Under the pieces are notes generated by a model, which did no database searches, was not told the origin of the DNA, and saw nothing but the letters and a program-made list of their open reading frames with translations. Below are positions 43,923 to 56,099 of a stretch of DNA of 64,000 bases, in pieces. Source of the DNA: Cycas panzhihuaensis. Lineage: Eukaryota > Cycadophyta. Within the stretch, counting starts at the first letter, position 1. The number at the start of each line of letters is the position of its first letter. Location: contig CM041465.1 in assembly GCA_023213395.1 (NCBI GenBank), positions 167,531,741 through 167,595,740 on the forward strand, given 5' to 3'. A program made the position numbers and the translations under genes.

Positions 43923-46039
43923 CTAAGGCCGAGTTGCTTTGAATCGCTCAAACTTCACCCTCTTCAAAGGGTTTGGTGAAGATATCGGCCACTTGATCTC
44001 ATGTGGGGCAAGACTCAATTGAATTGTGCCATCATGAACTAGCTCTCTAATCCTGTGGACTTTTGTACTTATATGTTTGGTGCGATCATGAAATACAGGA
44101 TTTTTAGCCATCTGGATTGTAGATTGATTATCTACATGTAAGCTAGTAGAACTTGTTTGGGTGGCATTTAATGTATTCAACAATTTTCTAAGCCATATCA
44201 CCTCCTTGCTTGTCTCGTAAGCGAATGTATCGAGCTTGAGCTGAGTCTGCAACTATCTTACGTCATCGGATCCCCATGATATTGGTCTTTGTTCCAAGAA
44301 ATGTTACGCACTGCACGTAGATCTTCCCGTGTCTTTATCTCCCAAGAAGTCTAAGTCTCGTATGCATAAAGTTTAAATTCTCGCATTGGGTTCATACAAT
44401 GCACCATATTTGCTAGTCATCTTTAGGTACCTCAACACTCGTATTGACACTTGCCAATGATTACGCTTAGGATTTGTCATGAATCTTGTAAGAATGCCTT
44501 GTGAGTATGCAATATCATCCTTGTGTTAGTAGTATAGATGAGACTACCTACAAGTTGCTCGTAGAGTGTTGCGTCGCCTCCCTATTATCACCATCAACCG
44601 AGAGCTTAATATTAGGCTCCATAGGTGTATCCACCGGTCGAGCACCTTCCAACCGAAACTTTGTCGGAAGATCATTGATATATTTTTCTTGGGAGAGAAA
44701 GATTTTGCCATCCTTTTGAGTTACTTCAATTCCCAAGTAATATTTCATCAACCCGAGGTCGACAATTCAAAAGTTTTAGCAAGGTCCTTCTTCACCGGCC
44801 GATTACACTGCTCACTATTCCCCTGTTATGAGCATGTCATCCACAAAGATTAAGAGGTAAGTGACTTTATCATTTTGGCGCTTGATGAATAATGTTGCAT
44901 CAATATCTTGATAGTCACAAACCTCATATCCAAGTTGCCTCATTCTTTCGGACAACTTGGTAAACCAAGCACGAGGGGCTTGCTTTAGGCCGTCTAAGGA
45001 CTTTTGAGCCTACAAACTTTATGCTCCCGACCAATCTCGTATCCTTCCGGCCGAGCTGTAAATTTCTTCTTTAAGGTCCCCATTGAGAAATGCGGTCTTA
45101 ACATCAAGTTGGTGGATTTTCCAACCCCTGAGCGACCAAGGCTATAAGAGTTCTGATTGTAGGCCACTTAGTTGTAGGAGCAAAGATTTCAGTGTAGTTA
45201 ATGCCTTCCCTTTGCATGAATCCTTTTGCTACCAACCTCGCCTTGTGTTTTTCTAGGGTGCCATCTGATCTATACTTGTTTTTGAACACCCATTTATTTT
45301 GAACTACCTTTCTTCTGAGTGGTAGATCAACAAGCTCCCATGTACCGTTCTTAATAAGAGATTGATACTCTTCGTTCATGGCATTTCTCCAAGCTGCATT
45401 CTTTACAGCTTCTTGGTATGTTAAGGGCTCTTCATTAAGAGCAAGATGTAGTTCTGCTGGTTCAAGCTCAACAGAAAGTGATTCATGCATCCTTGCTCTA
45501 TGGGTACTTCTAGTGCTAGTTTTGCCTACCTCATCCGGTTGCATGTCCTTGTGTAGTTGGTAGGCTTCACGAAAACCTCGAGTTGGGAATGAGGTTTTCA
45601 TTTCCACAACCTCTTGATCTTTGTTTTGATCCTGAAAAGGATCATGTGAAATATTTGGCACGGAGGAAGTTGATGATGCTGGAGAAGATGGGCCAGCCAC
45701 AGATGTTGGAGAAGATGATCCTTCTGCTATGGCTTTGCCTTTGTCAACTTGGCTATTCACAAATGATGGTGCTGGATGTGTACACATTGGATTTGAGTCA
45801 CAGCTTGTATCCTCCGAGGCTCTATTGTCAGATTCCAAGATTTTAAGCAACTGTTCAGTATCTCCCCCCCTAAATTTTGGAATCTGGACATCAAATTCAG
45901 TAGCATCATTAAATCGGTATGAAGGCATCTTGGAGTCAAGTCTGAGTAATTGATCTTCAGTCTCTGCAAAGATAACATCTCTAGTGATGATGATTTTGCG
46001 CTCTGAAGGTATAAAAAACTTGTATCCCTTTTTGTCCAT
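43923..46039 (-). pseudogene. F1 reverse transcriptase and RNase H
   Basis: 46039-45104 is open for 311 codons. It covers the integrase tail, a Ser-rich linker, and the start of reverse transcriptase (EEYQSLIKNGTWELVDLPLR, KWVFKNKYRSDGTLEKHKAR, VAKGFMQREGINYTEIFAP). From 45120 to 43923 the frame shifts repeatedly. The active site is still readable near 44830-44850 as FVDDML, and MMKYYLGIEVTQKDGKIFLS lies at 44751-44690. RNase H ends with NPVFHDRTKHIST near 44100. The density of indels in this half is unexpected for an element with near-identical LTRs. Confidence 0.87.
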
Positions 46040-46934
46040 AGGGTATCTGATAAAGATGCCTCTGATGGCTCTATCTTGGAGCTTATTTCTATGTTCCTAC
46101 AAAATATGAGCATAACAAGTAGAGACAAAAATTCTAAAGTGGGAGGTAGAGGGGGTTTGTCCATACCACATTTCATGTGGAGAGGGGCCGAGCTTGGAGG
46201 GACTAACAGTGTTGATGCAATACAGCTAGCCCGGATAGCCTCACCAAAGATAGATAGGGACATTCTTATATACCAAAGACATAGCATGAGCCATATTCAT
46301 GATGGTCCTGTTCATGCTTCGGCAACTCCATTTCTTTGGGGTGTACCGCAATTGGTCTGATGTTTGATTCCATGTTGATGTAGGTACGATTCAAACTCAT
46401 TGGATGTGTACTCACCACCATTGTCAATCCTGAGTATTTTGATCTTGAATCCAGATTCATTTTCCACGCTGCCTTGAAAGCTTGAAACATAGAAAAAGCT
46501 TCATCTTTCTTTGCAAGAAAAGCAACCCATACTTTCTTGGTAAAATCATCAATGAAAGTAATATAGTACCACTTCTGTTTAATAGAAGGGATGGGCATAG
46601 GACCGCATATATCTGAGTGTACAAGTTGTAAAGGTTGGCTAGATTTCCACTGACTACGAGGAAAGGGTTGTCTTTGAGATTTAGCAATAATACATGCTTC
46701 ACATTTAAAGGGCTTAGAGGGGAACTTAGGCAAACTAGGAAGAGTGTCTTGTAGTTCTCTTAAGCGGTCAATTTTGATATGGCCCATACGAGCATGCCAT
46801 AGAGCTGCTTGGGACAACTTTTGAGGAGTCAGGGTTGTGGTAAAAACAAATTCATCATCAACATAGTGGGCTTCAGAGGATAGTGAGCCAGTTAGGTGAA
46901 AAAGTTTACCATCAAGAATTCTGATCATAACCAC
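45750..46934 (-). pseudogene. F1 integrase
   Basis: 46934-46266 is open for 222 codons. It has the zinc-binding N-terminus (ALWHARMGHIKIDRL ... FKCEACIIAKSQRQ) and the core start with first Asp (LQLVHSDICGPM, FIDDFTKKVWVAFL). Around 46480-46380 small frameshifts damage the second Asp region; the YIN..SN..HP tail is out of frame, where F2 too is broken. The C-terminal half (46290-46040) continues in another frame. The enzyme would insert cDNA. Confidence 0.85.
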
Positions 46935-47479
46935 AGCGTTTGAAGGAGGGTGAATGACACAGAGAGTTTGATTGTTTGCAGTTACACTCAGATCAAATCC
47001 ACGAGAGACAAGGGTGGACAGGGAGAGCAGATTCTACTTCAGAGTAGGAATATATAAAACATCAACAAGTGTAAAATCTGGAAGGCACAGGAGTTTCGAC
47101 AAAGCAGTTCAAGTCCTTCGACTGGCTGAGATGATTTGTCAGCCATGTGTACAACACCACGAACTTCAGAGTCAAAATCTTGAAAGAACTCGCCATGACA
47201 AGTCATGTGTTGTGTTGCTCCAGTATCCATGATCCACGATGAAGTATTTGAGGTAGCACTATTTGCAACTCCAAGTGGTGAAGGCAAAAGTGAATAAGCA
47301 AAGCCACAATGAGCCTCAATATACTTAGTGGATCTATCAATAACATTTGATGAAGTGGTCCCAATTCTTTGAAGGTGTGCATGAGCAAATTGCGTTCCAC
47401 CAAAAGCATCTTCAAAAGAAGTATTATCAACATTATGTGCACCATGGCGCTGTTGATAACTTGGTAGTTTGTTGGTGGC
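46935..47479 (-). pseudogene. F1 protease
   Basis: The gag frame continues without break into SSWIMDTGATQHMTCHGEFF near 47245-47185, with an intact D-T-G active site. A frameshift near 47100 separates it from the integrase frame. Flanking words (MADKSSQPVEGL; LHLLMFYI in the shifted frame, DVLYIPTLKKNLLS in F2) match Copia proteases. Confidence 0.88.
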
Positions 47480-48427
47480 AGTTTTACAATTTTTGGCATA
47501 ATGTCCTCTTCTATTACACCTTTGGCACATGATTGTTTGATTTCCAGTCCAAGTATTGGGTTGGCTGGATTGTCTCTGATTACTGGATCTAGGTCTAGGT
47601 TGATTATTTTGGCCTTGGCCTTGAGACTGTTTTTGTTGGAATTGAGGAGCCTGTTGACTAAGAGGACATTGTCCTTGTTGTCTACCTCTTCCTCTTCCAC
47701 GGGAATTACCACCTCTACGAGAGTATTGACCTTGATATTTGGTGTAACAAAGATCTTCTTCCACTTGAAAAGCAGCATCAATTGGATCTGATGTAGTGGC
47801 AAAGTTGGTATCAAAGGTCTTATCAAATTCAATGAACTTATCAGCAAGATCCTCAAAGTTTAGGGTCTTCAAAGTTCCACTAGATTGAAGACTCCCTAAT
47901 AGATTTTTATAATCTGGGATATGGAGACATGGTGAATCAAGAAAGCCCATGTAATGCATTGAGTTTTAAAATCTTTATCAATGGCTTGCTTGATTGGACG
48001 AAGGAGATTGATTATCTCACTTGCATGTCCTTTTACGCATTTTCAATTTGTTCATCTTGAGACTAAGTGAACAAATTCTAAGTCTCGATTTAGTGTCAAA
48101 GTTCTTCTTAAGAACTTTAAGAACTTTCCATCTTGTATCATGTACACTTCATCAATGAGATTATGCTAGGAATAATCGGTGACAAGCGGATCCTGCATAG
48201 ATTTTATCATCATCAAGTTCCCATTGGCGTTTAGCTACGGCTTGATGGGAGCGGTTGGAGAACCTCTGTTGAAGTAGTTGTGGTAGTCAGCAATGTGGTG
48301 TAGGTTGTAAGTGATCTCTCCATAGACCTTCATACTTTGCAGCATTTCTAACACCAGTGAACCACATGTCCCAATTTTCTTTCCCTTTTAGAATGCAGTT
48401 CACATTTTGCTTGAACTGTGAAGACAT
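47480..48427 (-). pseudogene. F1 gag with zinc knuckle
   Basis: The minus-strand ATG at 48427 gives MSSQFKQNVNCILKGKENWD and RNAAKYEGLWRD. After a decayed middle, the frame opens again at 47959 (MHYMGFLDSPCLHIPDYKNL). FEDLADKFIEFDKTFDTNF follows, then a Gly/Arg/Gln-rich RNA-binding region and the knuckle CQRCNRRGHYAKNC (CX2CX4HX4C complete) near 47525-47485. Gag would coat element RNA. The central part between about 48350 and 47960 has stops and frameshifts. Confidence 0.88.
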
Positions 48428-50454
48428 TGTGTCTTTTAGAAGGGAAGAAATGAACAAGGGACTATAAAAGTGATGGCAATAAATGACCGATCACTATTTA
48501 CAAATGGGAAATGTAATGAAGTAGTGTAGAAGAAGGAAGAAGAAGTGAGAATGGTTGCTCAAAGATGAAGGGAGCAACTTAGAGAAAAGTCACCAACACT
48601 TGTGACAAATATTAACCTGACGCAGCAGGAATATGAGAAGCATTATGATAAAAATTGGCCACTAACACTTGTGGTAAATATTAACCTGGCACAGCAGGAA
48701 TATGAGAAGCACTATGATTGTGATTACACTATGGATCACTTTTTACAAATAAGTAAGTGATCAATATACAAGATTATAGGCCAATGTAGAAGTTGACATC
48801 ATTAGGTTTACACAACTTGAAACTCGAATGTAGGATGCGTAATCAACCCAATAACCTCTAACTTGTGTCCAACGTGTAGTTGAGGTTGTTGAAGGGATGC
48901 CTAGGCTTCTAGTAGAATTAATTTGGCCTTCACCCGCGATACCCGTAATCGTGCTTGGTGATGAAATCTAAGTCACAACGGAGCCCAGGTACTCCCAATC
49001 CTCATCCAGTTCACCAATGAGCAACTATATACCTCCTCTAAAGAGTGGTACGTGCATACCCATGGCTATGACGGATATTGGATTGGGTATATTTTAATCT
49101 TGTATTAAAGTTTCAGTTTTCCCGGTTGGTTATCAGGATGATCCCTGATTGAGGCACGATGGTATGGCTAACCAAACCTCACCAATATTCCGGTTTAGTC
49201 CAGTCCCAACTTGAAACCCACACCTCCTTTATGGCACGGCATTCTGCCAACTAAGGTATCTCAACCTTGGCAAGTGTGTGAACAGGTACAAGATGGCAGA
49301 AAATAGCGTACGTGATGTGTTCCTTTTAGGAAGAGTGAAAAGATTATCAAATTGCATCAAACGTACATTTAACTGAAAATAATGCTTGCTTGGAGTGTTT
49401 TTGGAGTGCTTGCTTGAAGTGTTTGCTTGAAATGTCTTTGGAGCTTTGAGTGATTTTAGAGTGTTGAAATGTAATGCTAATAAGTGAGTGAGGACACCAG
49501 ATATTGCTCTGATCCAGGTGTTTTTTTCTCACTTTTACAATGGGCTTTTAAGCCTTATAAAAAGGTAGAAATCTTCTTCACTTTTTTTTTTTTTTGTTAA
49601 TACAAAAAAAGTACTCTTCACTAAATCTACAATAACTTTCTCCCACGATGTCGAAATGGAGTACCGGTTTTTGTGTTGAAAACTAGACTTAGAGCTTCAT
49701 ATTCAGGAAGTGGAATCAGGTCCAAATGAGTTCTGGAAAGTTTTTGACAGCCCCGCAAAGTTAGGAAATTATATTTTTCCAGAATTCTTACTAAAAATAA
49801 CTGTTGTTCACTAAAACAGCAATAACTTCCTCATACGACATCCAAATTAGGTGCTGGTTTTTGCACTGGAAAGTAGACTCAGAGCCCCATCTTTGAAAAT
49901 TATAATCACTTCAATTGGATCTCTTTAGAAGATTTTGCAGACCTGTGAAATTCAGTAATCAAACTGTATTTCTGCAGAAATTTCAGCTTGAAAATATCTC
50001 ATTAACACATGATACCATATGAAATTTCCATCATTTTTTGATCACCAAGATCCCAATATGGGCAAGGTGAGAGCATACAATGATAGATATTTTAAATGGC
50101 TCAAAATTCTTTAAAAAAATGGGTAAAACCTCCCCTTACAATCATTCTTCTAAATGCTGGAAAAATTTCAAAGACATTTCCTGTTAAATGGACAAAAAAG
50201 GGAAAAGAAAAAGAAGAATGAGATAGCATGAATGGCCAGCAAAGGATTGGAATCATTGGGCCTTACAAATCCTTGTATTATGCTTCCAAACATGCAAAAG
50301 AGAAAGGAAAAGCAAACAATACAAAATATGCTATCATAATAACTTGAAAATATTTCTAAATTCACTTTCACAATCTCCTTCACCACATGGATTGTGGGGG
50401 AGAAGGAAGTGATGGCTCCATTGCAAGTGCAAGTGGGGAATATGAAGGAAGCAA
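48428..50454 (-). other. F1 long untranslated leader
   Basis: 2 kb between primer site and the gag ATG. The same leader is present in F2 (60589-62625). It contains a T-rich run (49583-49600, plus strand) and short near-repeats at 48600-48715 (AACACTTGTG ... ATATTAACCTG ... CAGGAATATGAGAAGC occurs twice). Open frames are short and differ between the two copies. Confidence 0.7.
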
Positions 50455-50466
50455 GCTCTGATACCA
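50455..50466 (-). promoter_or_regulatory. F1 primer binding site
   Basis: The minus strand reads TGGTATCAGAGC two bases inside the 5' LTR, complementary to initiator Met tRNA. Confidence 0.92.
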
Positions 50467-50468
50467 CA

Positions 50469-50764
50469 TGAAAAGAGTGGATCTATCCTTCATCTCCATG
50501 CACTAAACACAAAGGCAAACATGGGAGCAAGAGAGACTTGAGAGAAAGAAAGTAGCTCTCACAAAATGGGGAGCTAAGAATGAATCTCCTCCATTGAGCT
50601 TTACTTTTATATTGAGAGAGGGAGCATTTGAGTTAGGTGAAATGAAATTACACATAATGCACATGAAAGTGCATTTCACTTAAGTGATCTAATTTAAAGT
50701 TCACTTAAGACCCTTTTTGAAATAATCAACTAATGTAATGACCTTATGTCATTAACCCTTTTCA
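50469..50764 (-). repeat. 5' LTR of F1
   Basis: 296 bases, minus strand TGAAAAGGGTTAATG ... CACTCTTTTCA, with inverted ends TGAAAAG/CTTTTCA. The insertion-side duplication GGAAG follows at 50765. Confidence 0.95.
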
Positions 50765-51353
50765 GGAAGGTTTATAAAACACTTTTCAACTTTATTTTTT
50801 ATTATTTGTGACTATTTTTTCTTCTATATTAAGATGTAGATGTATAGATCATGGTTAAGGACCTTAGAATTGACTATTTATTTACTAAATTTCATAATGT
50901 ATTAGCTTTGGTGAGCCCACAACCACCCATAGTGGCACATATATGATTTTGGATGGTGATAGATGTTTTTTTTTAATTAAATAAAAATTAATATTTATCA
51001 CTTTTATAATATTTTTAACATTAGGGTAGTGATATTTAATCATAATTGATATAATTTTGAGTCCACACCTTTATTTTTTAGCCCATGGTCATGTGGTAAA
51101 GGGGACTTCACTGCCTGAAAGGTGTTATTTGCCATAACTTTTCTATTTGACATCCATTTTCAAAAATTCAAGTTGTAATTATCATATTTTAAGTTGTACT
51201 TTATTAATTTGAGCTTAAATTTATAAATGGACCTTATGGCCTTTGACTATTCTTATAAATTCATACTTATAATCATATGGTTTTATTATAGTTTTTTTAT
51301 TATTTCTAGTGTGAACATAGGTCATTACATTCTTTTAGAGTCATAAAATCTAA

Positions 51354-51934
51354 ATGGCAAAAATTATATAATATGGAAGTTCAAAATATCCAATATCTTA
51401 GCTCTAAAAGGATTAATAAAAATAGTTGAAGATAAGGAACCAAAGCTAATTTAAACAACCCCTCAAGCTGCAACAACTATTAGAGTAACATTTACAACTC
51501 CAACAGTCACATCTAAAGATATGGAAGGCTAGGAGGATAAAGATTAAGAGGCACTCATGATTATTAGTTTATCTATTACAAATGAACTTATCACACACCT
51601 ATAAGGCAAGATAACATTAGTACAAGCATGGAAAACATTAAAAAATATATATGAAACAAAGAATAAAATAAGAGTTTTATACCTTAGGAATAAATTGTAT
51701 GTTTGTAAAATGATAATTGATGACACTATATTTATTTATTTACAAAGCCTTAAGGAGATTAGAGATCAACTAATTACCATTGGTGAGAAAATTAAAGAGA
51801 GAGAACTTATGAGTATAACTTTAAATAACTTCCATGAAGGCTATCACATTTTTATCACCAGTGTATCTCTGATGGAGAGATCACAGTCTTTAACATTTGA
51901 AGAAGTGGTTGGACTTCTCTTATATGAAGAATAA
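51354..51934 (+). pseudogene. Copia E gag (UBN2 type)
   Basis: The frame starts near MAKIIQYGSSKYPIS. Further on it gives TLVQAWKTLKNIYETKNKIR, YLRNKLYVCKMIIDDTIFIY and LQSLKEIRDQLITIGEKIKE, then LTFEEVVGLLLYEE. This is the UBN2 capsid segment. 51695-51934 is open for 79 codons; earlier parts have stops and a frameshift. A knuckle-like ICTYYKKKMVT near 52072 has lost most zinc ligands. Confidence 0.82.
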
Positions 51935-52219
51935 TACATGGGTGGAGATATTGGAAATAGTAGTGGGATGGCATTGACTTCTTAATTTAAGAAGAAATTG
52001 TAATTGAATTCTCCTTCACAAGCTCAATCTCTCTCTCTTAGCATAAGTGAATCCAAAAGGAAGAAAGATATCATATGCACCTACTATAAAAAGAAAATGG
52101 TCACTTTGAAAAGAACTATTAGAAGAAAAAGGTATATAATAAGATGGTTATTAATAAAACCATATCCCTATCTATTGATGACAAAAATTCTTTATATTTA
52201 GTGTTATTTTTGACATTTT

Positions 52220-53390
52220 AGGAACTTAGTATATTGATTCATGAGCCTCTAGCCATATTATCTTTCATAAGGAATGGTTTAAGGAACTCAAGATAGGAAA
52301 TAATTTGATCATAATTTTGAGAGATGACAATCACCATAGAGTAACAAGTAAAGGTATAATTATTCTCAGGTAATCTAATAATAAGATTAACATCTCTTAT
52401 ATGTTGTGTGTACCATCTTTCAAACATAACTTATTTTTTGTAAGTTGCATAACCAAACTAAATTTAAAAGTGGAGTTTATTGTTATTAAATATATCATCA
52501 AAGATGACAATTTTGTAATTGGTCAAGGAGACCATGAGAATGCCTTATATAAATTCTATCGCTCATATGAGCATAATTTTATTATAACTTCATGTGATGT
52601 AGTATAGCATGACTATTTTGGTCATTTAAACTACCACAACCTTTGTTTGTTGAATAAGTTAAAATGGTATATAATATTTTAGTAAAAAAAAGTAATAAAA
52701 TCTATAGTGCTTATGCATTAGGAAAATAATACAGGAAGAGATTTATCAAGCCCACTTAGTAGTCTAAAGAGAAATTGGAATTGGTACACCTATATCTATG
52801 TAGACCAATCATACTAGCTTTGTTTGGATGAATGAGATGCTTCATGATCTTCATTACTGACTTAACTAGGAAAATATAGATTTATCTTTTGAAAAATAAG
52901 TCATAAGCATTTACAAAGTTTAAGGAGTTGAAATCTAAGGAAAAAAACTTCTTTGAAAAGAAAATCAAAATTTTAAGAACTAATAGCAAAGGCAAATACC
53001 TATTTATTACGTTTATTACTTTCTACAAGAACCATGACATCAAATAGAAATTGACAACATCTTATATACTATAGTAGAATAATGTATTTGAAAGGAAGAA
53101 TCACATCATTATTGAAATAGCGAGATGTGTACTTATGAATAAAAATGTGCCAAATGGCTTATGGGTTGAAGCAGTGAATACAATAGTGTATATCTTAAAC
53201 AGAAGTCCTATAATAATTATTCAAAATATGACTCTTAAAGAGGCTTGGATGGGAAGAGAACATTTAAGCCTTTAGTTATGCTACTTCTATATATATAACA
53301 GATGAAAAGAGATAGAAACTTAATGGTAAAAGTCACAAGTGTATTCTTGTAGGGTATAGTGAATCATCTAAGGCCTATAGACTCTAAAAT
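52220..53390 (+). pseudogene. Copia E protease and integrase
   Basis: Protease is marked by YIDS, a stop, and ASSHIIFHKEWF near 52231. Integrase follows with GHLNYHNLCLLNKLKW near 52620. The core region shows RNHIIIEIARC and GLWVEAVNTIVYILNRSP at about 53095-53210, then LVGYSESSKAYRL-like sequence near 53350. Frameshifts and stops are frequent. Confidence 0.75.
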
Positions 53391-53394
53391 ACCT

Positions 53395-54365
53395 CAGGGA
53401 ATGATGAGATACTTATTGTTATTCTTTATATGGATGATCTCATTTTCAATGATATGAGTATCTCTTAGATAAAATCTCTTTAAAAGAAACTTTCCAAAGC
53501 CTTTAAAATGATTGATCTTAATATTTTACATTACTACCTTAGTTTGAAGTTTTGATAAAATAAGTATAGCATATTTATTTCAAATTCTAAGTATGCAGAT
53601 AGTTTAGTAAAATATTTCCATATGGAGGACTGTAAGTCAATGGCTACACCCATGGAATATGGCCTTAATTTATCTAAAAAGGCAAATGCTATGACTATTA
53701 ATGACACATTATTCAAGTAATTATAAAGAAGCCTTATTTACCTCACTAATACTAGACTTAATATTAGATATATTGTTAGGATTATAGCTTATTTTATAAG
53801 TGCAACAAAGTGCATACTAAGGTATGTTAAGGGTACTATTAGATTTGGACTCTTGTTCTCAAGAGTTGATAAGTTTCAAGTGTATTGATATACTGGCTCA
53901 GATTAGTTTTGAGATGTTGATGATCAAAGATCAACTATAGGATTTTTATTCACATCTGGCTTAGGTTTAGGTTTGATTTCCTGATGTAATAAGAAGTAGG
54001 CCACCATTTCATTATCTTCTATAACGGTAGAGTATAAAGTTATAATTATAACTACTTTTGAGGTAATTTGATTAAGGAGGTTACTTAGATATTTTAAGCT
54101 TTTACAAGATGAACCTATATCATTTGCTATAATCAATGTACAATCTAGTTGTTGAAGAATCTAATTTTCATGCTAAGACAAAGCATGTGGAATTACATTA
54201 TTATTTAATTCAAGAATAGGTGCAGGGAAAAATAGTTGAGTTGTTATACTTTCCATTATAAGATCATCTTTAGATATTCTTATTATATCTTTGATCCATG
54301 AGAAATTTAAGAGACTCAAGAGGCTCTTATTTAGAAAGGATAATGAATTACACATTATAAGGGGG
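53395..54365 (+). pseudogene. Copia E reverse transcriptase (internally deleted) and RNase H
   Basis: Integrase runs almost directly into the polymerase active site at 53425-53440 (LYMDDLIF), so the whole fingers and most of the palm are missing. The YMDD itself is intact. The connection region follows, then RNase H from about 53890 (DYTGSDW-like, DVDDQRSTIGFLF) to 54340. The deletion between integrase and active site is roughly 0.9 kb compared with elements A and F. Confidence 0.8.
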
Positions 54366-54668
54366 TGTTAAAATAATATACATTTTATTATATTATATTA
54401 GAAAGTGCATTTAATAACATTTATAATATGTACTTTATGTTTATAAGTTAACTAATGAGAGGTTAGTTACTCTCATGTAACTTCCTTGACTCCTTGATAT
54501 ACTTCTTAAATTAAGGAATAAATTATTATCTTATTAATGGTTTTTAAACCATGAACTTTAAAGGTGATTTCATTATATCTTTGGAGCAGATATAATCATG
54601 TATTATAAGGGGTTGAAAATAAATAATTTTTTATTATTATCACTTTTATAATATCTTAATTTTTATTA
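54366..54668 (+). repeat. 3' LTR of Copia E, 3' end truncated
   Basis: It starts TGTTAAAATAATATACATT after a purine tract and follows the 5' LTR until about 54668, where similarity stops. The next bases look like part of a minus-strand element. Confidence 0.8.
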
Positions 54669-55353
54669 GAAAAATAAAAATGGAGTTTTGATACCATGTT
54701 AGAGAATAAATCTGCTATACACACAATATATAAATGTGGTGAGTGAATGATAAAGAAATGAAGCACAAGAGAAATTAAGCACGTACAAGTTAACACAATA
54801 AAATAGAAGAATAACCAAACCTCAAATTAGAAAGAAGAATGATGTACATACTTATAGTACAATTCACCACTTGTGAGAGAACCCTCATTGGTCAATGTTG
54901 TAGGCTAGAACACATTTATATATGGTACATAACTTAAGAAGACCTTAAATATAAAATGTAAATAAATCTATAGAGAGTATGAATTGGGATAATTATATAA
55001 TTGGGTTTCCTCCTATAATAGATAATTACATAAAGTGAAATATCATATTAAATGATATAAATCTATGTTTATAAATGAGTATTAGGATATAAATTACTAC
55101 AATTACATAATTTGCTATTAATGTCTATATGAAAAGAACTCTATCTACCATATCACATGGGCAACCAGTCATTGTAATTTCCAATTAGCTAAGATGTTCT
55201 TTTATGTACATGGTACAATCAGTGCCAAGTTAACTTCACCCTAGGAACACGTCGTCCTAAATGGCCAAACAAGTAAGCTGATAAAAAAATATACAAAAGT
55301 AGTTGAAAAGGGATCCTACCTCTTACCTATATAGGATAATATAAGTAACTTCT
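54669..55353 (-). repeat. Remnant of another minus-strand element (primer site and LTR-like)
   Basis: GTTTTGATACCA followed by TGTTAGAGAATAA at about 54687-54715 reads on the minus strand as an LTR end followed by a TGGTATCAAAAC primer site (a worn TGGTATCAGAGC). An LTR would extend right from about 54699. Its far end was not found, because F2 is inserted at 55354. No coding sequence was recognised. Confidence 0.45.
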
Positions 55354-55651
55354 TAAAAAGAGTGGATCTATCCTTCATCTCCATGCACTAAACACAAAGG
55401 TAAACATGGGAGCAAGAAAGACTTGAGAGAAAGAAAGCAGCTCTTACAAAATGGGGAGGTAAGAATGAATCTCCTCCATTGAGCTCTTACTTTTATATTG
55501 AGAGAGGAAGAATTAGAGTTAGGTAAAATGAAATTACACATAATACACATGAAAGTGAATTTAACTTAAGTGATCTAATTTAAAGTTCACTTAAAACCCT
55601 TTTTTGAAATAATCAACTAATGTAATGACCTTGTGACATTAACCCTTTTCA
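55354..55651 (-). repeat. 3' LTR of F2
   Basis: 298 bases; on the minus strand TGAAAAGGGTTAATG ... CACTCTTTTTA. As in F1, the final dinucleotide is TA in this copy and CA in the 5' copy. Confidence 0.95.
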
Positions 55652-56099
55652 ATCTCCCCCTTAATGGTAAAAGGTCATTTCATCCTATTTTATTCTATCT
55701 TATGAAGTCTTCATTTGAGCCTCTTACAAAGTAAACTACTATGACACTTTTGTGGGAAACCCTCATGGGGAAGAAAACCTATAAATTTTCTAATCTACTA
55801 ACCTGGCTCAGGCGGCTCTTTAAATGAAGCCAGATAGCCAATTAGTATAACGAATTTTGTAGCTAAAATCTATTGAGTCTCCATATACCATTTGGTTATC
55901 CTCCATGCCCTTTCAGGTTTTCACACGTTTTGATTTTCCAAAATGATACAACCCTTATCCTGTCATGCTTACAAGGGGCTTCATGAATGGGATAGAGTAG
56001 AGACTTACTCTTTTCCTTCCATGCCCATAAGGAGCTTTCATGAATGAGATAGAGTATAATGGTCCTATTGTCATCTCCTTCAATCGGTCAGAGATGGAG
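55652..56099 (-). other. F2 3' untranslated region
   Basis: Colinear with 43471-43922 in F1, with a purine tract (AAGGGGGAGAT) before the LTR and a diverged pair of the 57-base repeats. Confidence 0.65.

Larger units (their letters stand above)
43175..50764 (-). mobile_element. Young full-length Ty1/Copia element F1
   Basis: 7.59 kb with two 296-base LTRs, a perfect GGAAG duplication (43170-43174 and 50765-50769), a primer site and a purine tract, all on the minus strand. By hand count the LTRs differ at 4 of 296 positions, so insertion is recent compared with the rest of the window. Order on the minus strand: LTR, about 2 kb leader, gag, protease, integrase, reverse transcriptase, RNase H, LTR. 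It is inserted in the leader of Copia E. Its 3' coding part has many small indels despite the young LTRs. Confidence 0.95.
50770..54365 (+). mobile_element. Ty1/Copia element E, right part
   Basis: Coding remnants in Copia order: gag (51354-51934), a degenerate zinc knuckle, protease, integrase, a heavily deleted reverse transcriptase and RNase H. Then comes a purine tract (AAGGGGG) and the 3' LTR at 54366. It is very AT-rich and strongly decayed. Confidence 0.85.

Noticed and set aside
50168-50467. Open minus-strand frame right after the F1 5' LTR, with a counterpart in F2 (62444-62638)
   Set aside because: It has no ATG at its start (GTG), overlaps the primer binding site and matches between copies only because the leader DNA itself is conserved; the two frames end differently.
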